Origin: Asterias rubens
Taxonomy: Eukaryota; Echinodermata; Asteroidea; Forcipulatida; Asteriidae
NCBI RefSeq assembly: GCF_902459465.1
Contig: NC_047072.1
Span: 17,465,776-17,529,775, forward strand
Direction: 5' to 3'
Length of the DNA stretch: 64,000 nt
Below the pieces are notes generated by a model. The model made no database searches. It saw only the letters and a list, made by a program, of their open reading frames with translations, and had not been told where the DNA came from. This document shows positions 9,621-24,619 of this stretch, piece by piece. Both the position numbers and the translations under genes were made by a program. How positions within the stretch are numbered: position 1 is the stretch's first letter; every line of letters starts with the position of its first letter.

Positions 9621-12279
9621 CTGAATCCGGCGTTGACTCCAGCGAGGACTCCAAAGTTACGTCCACAAACCACATATCCATAGATAAACTCCCATCTGTG
9701 CACTGTCTCGTGAGACTCGTCGGCACAAAGATAGGAGCACCTAAACAAAGAAAATAAAGTTAGAATTATTTCCTTGCCTCAGAATATTATACTAAATATT
9801 AATATTTTTTTCATTCATAACCTAGGTCCTTTTGGTTGGTAAGTTGTTTGCAACAGCTAATTATATTTCCAGAAAAATATTATACTGACACAAATTTGAG
9901 CTGGAAGCTCCGATGCCCGTTCCTCCATATAGCATATAGTTAGCTACAAGCTCAAATGTGTCTCAGTGAGCAGGGACTCGGAGAACTAGACTAGGATACC
10001 ACCAAGTGGCTTGCAGTCACTAAACTACCTAGGCCTATCTAAATTTCATAATGTTCACCTTGGTCAATTATTTTAACGAAAACAAATTTTACCGTTTCTC
10101 GGAATTAGTTCCCTCGAAATCAATTTAACTCGGAAACATTAATTTTTCATTTCTATTTCACTTGTTTACAAAACAATCCAGTAATAACATAAGCCTAATT
10201 ATTGGAATGGAGGCAAACCCTGATAAGCAGGTGAAGCCTTATGTCAAAGACAATAATGGGTACAAAACAGATATAACGGGAAAAAGGACAACAACAAAAA
10301 CACGGATACGAATAATCAGTTAATTAACAGCTAACATGGTTACAAGGGAAAAACGATAACGTAAAATGTTTTGTCACTCTACTCTCATCACTCTCAATGT
10401 TGTTTCTCTTAAACAAAGAAACATGACTACTAGTACTAAGTGACATCACACTGAAACAGAAAGCTTATTCCAGGAGTGGAATAGTATTGGGATAAAAAAT
10501 ATGTTAATACCCTTGAAATAATTGACTGGCTACAAAGCCATCATCAAGGTGCCATGCACATTTATGTCATTGCCAGTATAAGTACAACATTGTCAATGAA
10601 GTAGCAGTAAGAAAAATTCAGGATTTAAGTGGTTTTTTTTCTGGGAGGGGGGGGGGTAGGTTCCTTAATATTTAATTAAAGTTTCATTAGTTTCAAGTTA
10701 AATGAGAAGAGAAGCCTTGATAACGAAAGTTTTTAGTCTCAACAAGTTGATATGGGTAAAAGATAATAATATGCAATCTTAACAATGAAGGGGGCTACCA
10801 ATCATTCTGCTGGGTCTATTCAAATAATTGCTTCACTCATTTAGAGTAAGTAAAATACAACCAGCAGATGTGGTCGTAAGCGAATTTGGAAAAGATACTA
10901 TGACAAAGTTCAAACATTCCAGCAATTCAAATTAACAAACAAATGGCAGACTTTGAAACGCTTGGTGGCAGCAGACTTTCCAGGTAAATTTCCATTGTTA
11001 ACTTAGTTCTGAGCATGCGGGCACACAACTAAGAACAATGGATTTACCTTTTGAGTCTGCTGCCACCTAGCGACCTTAAAAGTCCAACAGTATAGGACTC
11101 ATTTTAAGTTTTGTGTACCTGTCCCATGATGAACTCCCTCTTCTTGCCTCTCACAAAACAGACCCAACGACGTCACTTGAAGCTTGGCTTGATGGCTGGT
11201 GGCTGGTGTATGTTGGCTGCCGCCTGCCGCCTGCCGCCTGCCGCCTGCCGCCTGCCGCCTGCGGCCTGCCGCCTGCCGCCTGCCGCCTGCCGCCTGCCGC
11301 CTGCCGCCTGCCGCCTGCCGCCTGCCGCCTGCCGCCTGCCGCCTGCCGCCTGCCGCCTGCCGGCAACTGGCTACCGGCTACTGGCTACTGGCTACTGGCT
11401 ACTGGCTACTGGCTACTGGCTACTGGCTACTGGCTACTGGCTACTGGCTACTGGCTACTGGCTACTGGCTACTGGCTACTGGCTACTGGCTACTGGCTGC
11501 TGGGTCTGCCTCAAGTCGTGCCCGTCTCGCGCTCGGTCTTCCCAATGCTGCAGTCAAAGAAAAAAACTGCACAATTCAGCGAACACAAGACAAAGTATAC
11601 CTTTGATATTAGATTGTTTTAATACCATAGATATAGATTTATTTCAGTTCATTTCAAAAGCTGATAACAGTTCCGAGATACCGTCGAAAATATGGAACGA
11701 ATAAGTCCTAGCAGGAAGATCCCTAGTAGGAAATACAAAACCTGGGAAGCGTTACTGCAGTAACGCTTCTCTCGTTTACATTTTCAAGAGAAAACCAAGT
11801 TTTTAAAGGGAGTGAAAATATTTCTAATGCGCCAGAGAACTGGTTAAAACCAGGGAACAAATTTCAATTGTAAGCCTTCTCCGTTTTTTAAGGTGTCATG
11901 TATCTCTTTGGTGTGTTTATTTAAATTTAAATGAAAAACAAACATACAAGAAAAGAAAACAAATAAAAAAGTTTTAAGAAGACAAATTGGACAAGGAAAA
12001 CTTAACATAAATTTGCTGGCCTTCGTTTGTGTTTTAACACAGTTTGTGCATCTGTGGAATTAACCATTCTGCTCTGCCCCTGCCCCCCCCCCCCCACCCA
12101 TTCACCATTGAACACGAGACCCCCCATCCACATGGTTATAGTGTCCATGCAACTTATTTGTTGAACTAAATTTATTTTATAGACGAAAACAATTATGTCA
12201 CAGAGCCTTAGGCCTACCTTGTTTTTGTCGATGGCTCGATGTGTTCATTCGGCTTCGGCCATGGAGGTTCACGCCCCAT
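9621..12279 (-). CDS. Unrecognised gene, two predicted 5' exons
   Basis: Exon 1 is 12279-12218: an ATG, 20 codons beginning MGREPPWPKPNEH, then AAAACAAG|GTAGGC. Exon 2 is 9740-9621: a TTTGTTTAG acceptor, 120 bp, then GGATTCAG|GTAAGG. Exon 1 leaves two bases, which with the first base of exon 2 make an Arg codon; exon 2 then reads open for 39 codons and again ends in phase 2. Exon 2 has three Cys and a hydrophobic stretch rich in Gly and aromatics (FIYGYVVCGRNFGVLAGVN) that could be a membrane helix. Matching phases, strong donors and open frames support a real gene. I do not recognise the family and did not find the following exons with certainty. The 2.5-kb intron holds the 7-bp minisatellites and a MITE. 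An out-of-frame ATG also lies in exon 1, so the start is tentative. Confidence 0.38.
9760..10947. other. Intronic or intergenic stretch without recognised features
   Basis: AT-rich; a G-run near 10645-10656. No open coding exons or family repeats seen. Confidence 0.4.
10948..11084. mobile_element. Palindromic ~135-bp MITE
   Basis: AGACTTTGAAACGCTTGGTG start, GCAGCAGACTTTCCAGG arm, and TGCTGCCACCTAGCGACC with AAAAGTCC at the end. Same family as 4264-4399 and 21751-21890. Confidence 0.65.
11217..11361. repeat. 7-bp minisatellite (CTGCCGC)n
   Basis: About 20 head-to-tail CTGCCGC units with one visible variant (CTGCGGC, about 11260). Because 7 is not a multiple of 3, every frame reads a 7-residue periodic peptide; this explains the long ORFs here, which are not genes. 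Confidence 0.95.
11365..11500. repeat. 7-bp minisatellite (CTACTGG)n
   Basis: About 19 head-to-tail CTACTGG units directly after the CTGCCGC array. The junction passes through single-copy intermediates CTGCCGG, CAACTGG and CTACCGG, so the second array looks derived from the first by point changes and re-amplification. Confidence 0.95.
11510..12217. other. Stretch without recognised features
   Basis: Contains a C-run at about 12082-12095 and a GCGTTACTGCAGTAACGC palindrome at about 11749. Probably intron of the unrecognised gene. Confidence 0.4.
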
Positions 12280-13076
12280 TCCACGGCGACTCAAGGGAAG
12301 CTCTCTACAGCTACCCGGGCTCAAACACCGAAGTTCATTTTGCATTAAAAAGTCGGAACTAGAGAACTTCGAGGAATTTCACTATAAAAGTATGCAGTGA
12401 AGTGCTCAACAGTGAAGTATGTGTTGAACACTGCAGTTTTTAGTAAAAACATTCAGCCATGTGACAACAAAAACACATCGTGCAAATTCGTGTGTGCTGT
12501 TGTACGCCTCGTACTTCAAAATGACCACGCTGTTTAGAATATCACCATTTTAAACAGTTTTGACAACATAGTTCTGAATGCACATGACTACTCTGGTGAG
12601 AATTTCGACAAATTTTTCGACAAGTAAAGTTCATCAGAAAACGCAACAATTTCGACAAGGTTGCAAGTAAAGTTCATCAGGAAAAACGCGACGTCCAATT
12701 CCCTAAGGTAAGCTGAGAGATACGGCCATCCTCCAGCGCGACACGTCCAGTAATGCCGCGCTGAATCGGCCACAACGACGGGGCTTCGAAAGCCGTGCCA
12801 AGATCTCCTTATTTGCATAACAAGAAGTCTTTCATGCTAAGACATTATACAGTCACCACCCGTTCTCAGTTTCTTTCTCTTTTCTTGTTGATGTGTAGGG
12901 CAACCTATTGGTGTTATATAACGGTGTTCTTTATAACTAGACCATTCTACTTACACACATAACCGGACCATGGGTTCGAATCCCTATTGGTATTTCTTTT
13001 CAAAAGCCCCCTTACAAAGGCTAAGTGAACTGTGAGTGACCTGTGTTTAAGATGGCTCAGCGTCATTTTCTCGGTA

Positions 13077-13530
13077 GAGAGGTTTCGCAGAGTCACCGAT
13101 ACTCTTACGTGACGGATACGTCTTAACGTCATCACTTTTTGAGGTCCATGTGACGTATGACCATTGTACACAAGTTAGAATAGTCGCTCAAAACGGGAAT
13201 CTGTCGTCATACACGTAAGTAAACAACGAGTATATTTTTGTTCATGTTTTTGTAGCGGATTGTTTGTTTGTACCAGGTTTTCCCCATATCTAGAGGTATC
13301 ATATATGGATGTAGTTGGACATTTGTTAACAACCACCATGCTTCAGAAAAAGAAAAATGGCGATTGTCCATGGGTGCAGCCATTTGGTTAACAGCGCCCT
13401 CTTGAGCCTCAAGTTGAGGGTAATCGTCAGAATTTTGCGAAACAAAACTACACAGCTCGCTTGATGCGCGAACGCGTACGGTTCGATATCTGTATGCGTA
13501 ATTCGTATCCGCGACTCTGCGAAACCTCTC
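13077..13530. mobile_element. TA-flanked inverted-repeat element, 454 bp
   Basis: Ends GAGAGGTTTCGCAGAGTC and GACTCTGCGAAACCTCTC are exact inverted repeats, flanked by TA on both sides (13075-13076 and 13531-13532). Inner sequence shows further weak pairing (GACGGATACG with CGTATCCGCG). The TA duplication fits the Tc1/mariner group. No transposase is encoded. Confidence 0.7.
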
Positions 13531-13687
13531 TAATGGCAGAAAGATACTCCTTGCGGGCAATCTCAAAGGTTCTTTTGTATTTTTCTTCATTCAAAGAAAA
13601 TATCTTTACTTACAAATAATAGAGTCATTTCAGATTATTTACAACAGCTAATTTTATGTTTTCCTCAAAGAAAATAGTTTTACTTAA

Positions 13688-14066
13688 ATGCACTGTAACA
13701 CGTTTGGTAACTGTCAAAGACCAGTGTTCTCACTTAGTGTATCCCATCATAAGCATAAAATAACAAGCCTGTGAAAATTTGGGCTCAATCGGTCATAAAA
13801 GTTGCGAGAAAATGATGAAAGAAAAAACACCTTTGTTGGACGAATTTGTGTGCTTTCAGATAGGAATAAAAGACTTGTTGCTAGAAGTCTTTTAATATTT
13901 TAGTGAGAAATTACCTCTTTCTCAAAAACTATGTTTTTTTTTTACTTTAGAGGGAGTCGTTTCCCACAATGTGTTATACTATCAACAGCTCTCCAATGCT
14001 CGTTACCAAGTCAGTTTGAAAGTTAATATTTGTTTCGAGTAATTACCAAGCGTGTCTCTTCCCTAA
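13688..14066 (+). mobile_element. TTAA-MITE, subfamily with ACTTGTTGCTAGAAGTCTT centre
   Basis: Begins after TTAA (13684-13687) and ends with AATTACCAAGCGTGTC, a degraded terminal repeat. It carries the standard ATAACAAGCCTGTGAAAATT core but lacks the GATTTCGAGACCTC palindrome, which distinguishes an older subfamily. Confidence 0.75.
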
Positions 14067-15711
14067 ATACAACCAAATTAACGATTATACAGTTTGCGTT
14101 TACCATTCCCACCATCTTGGGAGTCGAGTCATTAATTATGTTCAAGGGTGGATATTGGTTAGGGGGAGGCAACGGGCCATTCCTGGTGTAATTAATTCAT
14201 TTCTTGAACTGATACTGCACTTAAAATAAAAGTATTGCCTAAATCCACAAGCCCCAAATTCTACAGCTCAAAATTTGATGGTTTTTTTTTTTCTTTTTTT
14301 TTTTTCCTTCATCAATCATGCGTCTAATTGGCATTTCATTGCACTAACATAGCATCTATAATAATGCAAAAAAAAAAAATCCGGAGCCCTTAAACGGGCC
14401 CGGACCCTACGCCGTAGGCTACCATTTTTTATTATTTATTACTCTCTTTGTATATGTTATATTATCAATGCAAAGCTGAAGTGTTCCTCTTTAAAATGAA
14501 ACCACATTTGCAATGGTAACATGTTGCTGGACTCGGCCACTTTAATGAGAATGAGACGAAGTCACAAATTAATGTCCCAAAATGTTTTGTTACTGGGACT
14601 GTGTGAACAAACAAGTTGACACTGTAATTCAAACAAGCAAGACGAGACAAGAATTTCTGTAAAAACCCAAACAAGGTGTTATTCAAGTTAGATATAAATT
14701 TGGCTGGTAGTCTTTTTTTTATCAAGGAAACCATTTAAAGCTATAAGCAAAGTTTTGTGCTTATTTATGTTATTTATTTTTTTTTAATTCTTCGGACAAA
14801 CAATAAAACAAGCAGGGAAGGGTAAACGTCAAAAAACTTTCATCAAAAAGATGTGCCCTCCCAGACCTAGATCATAAACAGTACACATTTATATACTATA
14901 CATAAAACACTCTAAAATTGCAGTAACAATTATAACAAAAGATGGCAAGTAAAAAGCAATTACACAAACAATATATACACAAGAACTACCGTATAAAACA
15001 TACCACAATAAAACTAAGGCTCTTAAAGGATTCAGGTACTTTTTTAAAAATGTCCACAGATTCACACCAAACCTACAGGGTCTGAAGACAATTACAGTAG
15101 AAAGCCTCCCCCCGAAATACCACCTACTGAGGCGCTGCAGCCCCTGAGAAATGAGCAAAACAAGTAACAAAGCAATCTTCGTCCCAGTGAGATGAAAATT
15201 ATTTTAGCATGCAAAGAAACCATCAACCAGCCATGGTATTATACCATAACACACCATAACTGGCCAATACGCCCCATCACGCCAAAACTGAAACGAAAAT
15301 TAACGGCGCGACATTGCTTCACCCGTCGCCCAAAAACCACACCACCCCAGCAAGCACCATTCCAAGGGAAGCCCTCCACCAAGGGAAGCCCTCCACCATC
15401 CCCAAACCGCCGTGCAAGCTCAACGTAAATCCGTGAACATTGTGTTTCCTGTTGGAAAAAAAAATACATGAACCCTTTAAAAAGTACATAAACCCTTTGA
15501 AAAAGTAAATCGACCCTTTAATTGTCAAAAGAAAGCAGAAAGACCAATACGAGTTGAAATTGGGGGGGGGGGGAGATAGTAAAACAATAAGAGATTCAAT
15601 AAATTGGCACAGGTAACTGAGTGTAAGTTCAGAGTTCAACGTCTGGCCACAACCTCGCCGTGATCAGAACGAGAGTGCCCCTTTAAAGTGTTTTTGTACA
15701 AACACGATGTG
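14067..15711. other. 3' flank of tubulin gene A
   Basis: AT-rich sequence, a probable retroelement tail (about 14780-15180) and a G-run near 15561-15573. A minus-strand AATAAA (TTTATT at 14773-14778) could be a polyadenylation signal for gene A but lies about 930 bp past the stop, so this is weak. Confidence 0.3.
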
Positions 15712-18207
<2,496 letters not shown>

Positions 18208-18210
<3 letters not shown>

Positions 18211-18300
18211 TGTTCCTGTCTAGGGTTATGCAGTCTTGTGAACAAAGCGGAAATTCCAGCTTGAGTTCGTGGGAGGAGTGGCGGCTAATTCCCCCGTGGA
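18208..18300 (-). promoter_or_regulatory. Exon 1 and promoter-proximal region of tubulin gene A
   Basis: The minus strand reads GACAGGAACA-ATG-GTATGTATA, placing the donor directly after the initiator codon, as in genes C and E. No clear TATA box is seen in the 100 bp upstream, so the start site is not assigned. Confidence 0.55.
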
Positions 18301-20181
18301 AACGCTCTCGATTCACGCTTCCCACAAGAGCAGTGGCTGCTGACGATCCGTCAAAACGGAACTGGAAAATACCTCTCTCCAAATTCAAAGCAAATCACCC
18401 CGAGTATGAAATCTGACTGAATTGTGATCTGTCATTATCACAATAATGCAAGTGAGATTTGAAGACCAAGGGCATTTGAGTAAACGGCTGTTTTGTGTTC
18501 CATTCAAGGTCGCCAGTCGCATAGCTTTAACATTGGGTAGATTATTGTATTGAACATTTCCAACACAGTACAAAACAACTATTTGTATATGATTGTCGCT
18601 CGTAATTTTTCGGCAGTACATTTGTGGTGGTACGTGCAGTGAAGATTAAGGTTAAAAAACGAAAATGGCTGCTTTTCAAAATCAATTTAAAATTTACTTT
18701 TACAGAATCAAGGAAATAAATTGGGAAAATGACAATTAAATATGTTTGAAAAGAAGAAAAACTAGTCATACCAGTATAAAAACGCACAGTTCCTTCATTT
18801 TACAAAGGGGTTCCATTATCCAAACTCAACTCATATGGAGTATGCGCCACCGGTAGCCAACGCAGAGGGCTTCTAATTAACAATTAATTAGCCTTCGTTC
18901 AAACAGTTTGCTATTAATTGATGAAACAGCCGTTGACTTTCTGTCTAACGAAAAATTCGAGTTTTTTCATATGACGAAGCTGTTCCATTGTCCATAACAA
19001 TGGGAAATTAAATTTTCACACCCACAACTACAAATATCTGGTAAAATTCCTTTCCCCAAAGGTAGTGAACCTCAAACCATAATTATCTATAATTCAACCA
19101 AATTCCAGAGGCAAGATTCAGACGACTGCACAAACAGCAAGGCATTCTTCTCGGTGTTATTGCTAGGGGACCGTGTCATACGCCCCCGACACGATGGGAG
19201 CCTCGGCTGCGTTTGACGGTTGACTGACCAGAGTGAAAGCCGCACCTCTCGTTTAACTTTTGGGTCAGACTGATTTTGTTCGTGAAAGTGACTCCTACAA
19301 CCGGGGGTGAGACATGACTACAATCTGAGGGTGTGAATTTGTTGTTAGCAAACTGCTCTCATTTTTTCGGAGTAAAACTACAAAATATAAAGTAAAAGTT
19401 TCGATTAAAGGTGCACACTGCCTTCAAATCTATCAACCTTTTGCTGTTTGGATAAAACCCATGATCCTTTTTCAAGAGTTGGTAACGGTTTATTAAAGGG
19501 ACATCGAACATAAACATGTACGCAAACAATGCACCGTATCGCAACATTATTCACGTAATTCGAGACACGACCAAAACCTTGAATATTTAGGTTAATATTT
19601 ACATGACTATTTGGGCCCCAAACCGTACGTGAACTATGTCCGAATATAACATTTGTTTATGTGCGATCTCCCTTTAAAGCTACCGTGAGAAACCGCTTTC
19701 TTCGTTGATTCAATTCAGACTAGTCTGCCTCCAAGGCATTAGTTGTGTTTTAATCGTTGCGACGCAGCTCGTAAGAGGGTGTAGTCTTGAAATACGGTTT
19801 TGAATGCAGAAGTAGCATAACTTTGTTTCGTGGTGGCAGGAGATCAGCACCCCCCCCCCATACGGCAGACTGTGTACAAACTACTTCTGATAGCGCCCTC
19901 TTGTATCCTCTTCCTTCATCCCTTGGCGACTTTCCAACATGGGAACAGAATCTCTGGGGAAATACCTGTGGTCCGGTGGCAGGAGACTCTGTCCCCAAGG
20001 TTCCGGGCGCCCCCCCCCCTTGTACTGGGGGAGGGGAGGGGTTAAGATTCACTTGTCTTGAATATGATTTGAGTTCAGATGGAAATATCGCCCAGGGCCC
20101 AAGAGGGTACACTTTCATAAAGCTGTTTTTCAGAAAATGCTGCTCAATAAATTTCCGTTAAACATGAATGAGTAAACATCT
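18301..20181. other. Upstream region of gene A, no gene recognised
   Basis: No convincing exons. There is a C-run at 19851-19859 and another near 20013. Confidence 0.35.
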
Positions 20182-20431
20182 GGGCCCAATTTCATGGCTC
20201 TGCTTACCGTAAGCAAAGAATCGGCGCTTACGGAAGCAGGGAATTCTGTGCTTACGGCAAACGTATTTCACGGGTTAGCGGCGAATTTTGGCTTCTGCGC
20301 GTGCGTACTTCACGTTACTAGGCTTTCTACGCTTACAAGGCTAGCGCAGAAATTCGGCGCTTGCACGTTAGCGGGGAATCACGATCGTAAGCGCAGAATT
20401 CGGCGGTAAGCAGAGCCATGAAGTTGGGCCC
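20182..20431. mobile_element. MITE with GGGCCCAATTTCATGGCTCT ends
   Basis: Inverted ends GGGCCCAATTTCATGGCTCT and AGAGCCATGAAGTTGGGCCC. The interior is full of GCGCTTACG-type blocks that pair (GCGCAGAATTCGGCG and GAATTCTGTGCTTACGG). Same family as 3007-3188 and 30215-30828, different subfamily interior. Confidence 0.75.
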
Positions 20432-20797
20432 CCGTGGCAATATTACAAACCGTAAATGAAATGTGTGTTGGTGACCTGTTTCTTCTAAGCAAGATTGTCT
20501 TTGCTTAGCAAGGTTTTGTGCTAGGTTCTATGACATTGGGCTATTAAGAGCTTCAGCCCATTCCTCTGTTAACCTGTTGACCACGACACACCAAATAAAC
20601 CAGCCTTATAGTAGTTTAATAGGAAACACCATTAGTTTGAATTTTACTACTTTATTTGTTCCAAGCTCTTTATTGCATGAACGATTTTTAGCAAGATTCA
20701 GCTTTGAACCATTCAGGAAAAGTCACCATTATGAACAATGACAACACATAAACATTTGGAATGAATGTACTCTTCAAATAGTCAACCATTCATTTAA

Positions 20798-21535
20798 AAA
20801 ACAATTGTCAAAAACCAGTGTTCTCACTTGGTGTATCCCAACATTAAGCATGAAATAACAAGCCTGTAAAAATGTGGACTCAATTGGTCGTCGAATTAGT
20901 TGCGAGAGAATAATTAAAGGAACACGTTGCCTTGGATTGGTCGAGTTGGTCTTTGAAAAGCGTACGTAACCGTATAGAATGCATATGATTAGAAAGATAT
21001 TTTAAAAGTAAAATATAATGATCCACACAAGTATTACTCGAAATTGCGTGGTTTTCCTTTTACCTCGTCGACAAACACGGTTGGCCATTTATGGGAATCA
21101 AATGTTTGACTCCCATAAATGGCCGACCGTGTTAGTTCGCAAAATAAAAGGAAAGCCACGCAATTTCGAGGCAAATGTGTGCAGATTATTGTATTCTACT
21201 TTTTAAACATCTTTTAAACCATATGTATTTTATAACAAGCGGTTACATACGCTTTTCAAAGACCAACTCGACCGATCCAAGGCAACGTGTTCCTTTATAG
21301 AAAACACCCTTGTCCTTTCAGATGACTGAATTCGAGACCTCACCTGAGGTTTCGAACTCAGACTCAAATACTTTAGTGAGAAATTACTTCTTTGTCAAAA
21401 ACTACATTAGTTCATAGAGAGCCGTTTCTCACAATATGTTATACTATCAACAGCTCTCCATTGCTCGTTACCAAGTAGGTTTTTATGGTAATATTAACAA
21501 ATATTTTGAGTAATTACCAATAGTGTCCAGTGCCT
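20798..21535 (+). mobile_element. TTAA-MITE split by a nested hairpin MITE
   Basis: Left half 20798-20914, right half 21298-21535 ending CCAATAGTGTCCAGTGCCT. The halves rejoin in the usual order around the insert (TGCGAGAGAATAAT ... GAAAACACCCTTGT). Confidence 0.8.
20917..21295. mobile_element. 379-bp hairpin MITE with TA target duplication
   Basis: Ends AAGGAACACGTTGCCTTGGA and CCAAGGCAACGTGTTCCTT, flanked by TA at 20915-20916 and 21296-21297. Pairing continues inward almost to the centre (ACGGTTGGCCATTTATGGGA with TCCCATAAATGGCCGACCGT), so the whole element can fold into one long hairpin. TA duplication fits a Tc1/mariner mobilised element. Confidence 0.85.
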
Positions 21536-21726
21536 TTGAAGATTATCTGTCCAGAAAATTAAGGACAATTTTGATGCACCATCCTTTTTTCCTTCCTTTT
21601 TTGTCTCACAAGTCAATGATGTTGGCAACCGAGGAGGAGGGTGAAGACAATAATTGTCATATTGGTGTTTCCGCAAACCTTTCCATATCGTCATTCCACC
21701 ATGCAAAGTTTCAAATCCTACTTTAA

Positions 21727-22248
21727 AGGCAGCGGACACTACTGGTAATGGGAGACTTTCCGGGACGATAGAGGGCAGCAGACTTACCGGGTAAATCCAT
21801 TGTTCTCAGAATTATGCGCATGTTCAGAACTACGTAAACAATGGAAATTTACCCGGTATGTCTGCTGCCACCTAGCGTTGGAAAGTCTCCTATTACTCAT
21901 AATAATTAATGTCATATAACCTTACTTGGTAACGAGTAATGGGGAGAGATTGAAAGTACAAAACATTGTGATCATTGGCTCACTCTGAAGTGACGTTGTT
22001 TTCGAGGAACATTAATTTTCGACGAATTTGATTTCGAGACCTCAGATTTAGATTTTGAGGTCTCGAAATCAAGCATCCGAAAGCACACAACTTTGTGTGA
22101 CAAGGTTTTTTTTTTCTTTCATTGTTATCTCGCAACTTCGACGATCAATTGAGCTCAAATTTTCACATGTTTGTTTTTGTCTGCAAATGTTGAGATACAC
22201 CAAATGAGAAGAGTGGTCTTTGACAATTACCAATAGTGTCCAGTGTCT
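21727..22248 (-). mobile_element. TTAA-MITE with a nested palindromic MITE
   Basis: TTAA at 21723-21726 and 22249-22252. Ends AGGCAGCGGACACTACTGGT and CAATAGTGTCCAGTGTCT. Includes the GATTTCGAGACCTC / GAGGTCTCGAAATC centre. Its right end abuts the duplicated 3' flank of tubulin exon B. Confidence 0.85.
21751..21890. mobile_element. Palindromic ~140-bp MITE nested in a TTAA-MITE
   Basis: GGAGACTTTCC ... GGAAAGTCTCC ends with GCAGCAGACTTACCGGGTAA and TTACCCGGTATGTCTGCTGC arms. The host element resumes directly after it. Confidence 0.8.
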
Positions 22249-22249
22249 T

Positions 22250-23610
<1,361 letters not shown>

Positions 23611-23683
23611 CACGACTTGGGCTGAGGCTTCGGCTAAGGCCCCGTCAGATAAGTACACTTTAAAAAGTTCGACGGTGCCTGAA

Positions 23684-24056
23684 AGGCTCTAGACACCTTT
23701 GGTAAATTGTCAAAGACCAGTACTCCCACTTGGTATATCCCAACAAATGCATAAAATAACATATCTGAGTTTGATCTCAATTGGTCATCGAAGTTGCAAA
23801 AGAATCATAACAGAAAAAACCACCCTTGTCGCACATGTTGTGTGCTTTCAGATGCCTGATTTCGGGACCTCAAAATCAAATTCTATGGTCTCGAAATCAA
23901 ATTCAAAAATTTTAGTGAGAAATTACTTCTTTCTCAAAAACTACGTTACTTCAGAGGGAGTCGTTTCTTACAATGGTTTGTACTATCAACAGCTATTACA
24001 AAGTAATATTTGTATGTCAATAATATTTTGAGTATACCAATAGTGTTCAGTGCCTT
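23684..24056 (+). mobile_element. TTAA-MITE
   Basis: AGGCTCTAGACACCTTTGG start, GACCTCAAAATC centre, and ATACCAATAGTGTTCAGTGC end followed by CTTTAA. Confidence 0.75.
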
Positions 24057-24145
24057 TAATGCATGTTTCTTTACGGACTTGCGAGGTACAGTTTCACTTT
24101 TTAGACATTTTTTGTTTCCTTATTAGACATTTTTGCCAATAATAA

Positions 24146-24375
24146 TGGGTGCATTCAAATAGCTTCCCTGGGTCGACCCCGCGGTGCTCACTCGGGTGAG
24201 CCCCTCACAAGAGCTAAACGAACGATCATTTGCCCTTTCGTAGTGACGTCATGCACCCCGGGCCAGCCCCTTGACCCGTTCCACAAGCAGGGCACTTGGG
24301 GCTGACCCGGGTGAGCCCCTGGAATGTAACGTGGCAGACCGGGGTCGACCCGGGGAAGCTAATCGAAAGCACCCA
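24146..24375. mobile_element. Inverted-repeat MITE, TGGGTGC family
   Basis: TGGGTGCATTCAAATAGCTT at the left and AAGCTAATCGAAAGCACCCA at the right, with GGTCGACCCCG and CGGGGTCGACC further in. Inner GGGTGAGCCCCT blocks form a second inverted pair. Confidence 0.75.
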
Positions 24376-24429
24376 ACGATACAGCTAAACTGAACCTGCT
24401 ACATGAGAACATAGCCAGGAAACAATATC

Positions 24430-24608
24430 ATAGATCTGCTTAAGCAGAACATTTTGCTTAACACTTCATTCCTGCTTAGCAGAATTGAGCAGGATACCAG
24501 TCACAAATTGTTATTTTGGTACTTTGACTGATAACCTTAATCTGATAAGCATAATGTTTTGCTGTTTTTAGCTACTTTTTGTGCTTAAGCAGCTCTATGA
24601 AATTGGGC
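24430..24608. mobile_element. MITE fragment, GGCCCAATTTCATAGAGC family
   Basis: Right end TTAAGCAGCTCTATGAAATT then GGGCC; the left end is degraded. Interior TTAGCAGAATTGAGCAGGAT resembles 3007-3188. Confidence 0.55.
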
Positions 24609-24619
24609 CTAGGGGTGGA

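Noticed and set aside
11111-11704. 197-codon ORF with periodic PPAACRL and LLATGYW repeats
   Set aside because: All frames stay open because the 7-bp repeats contain no stop codons in any frame; flanks show no coding signal.
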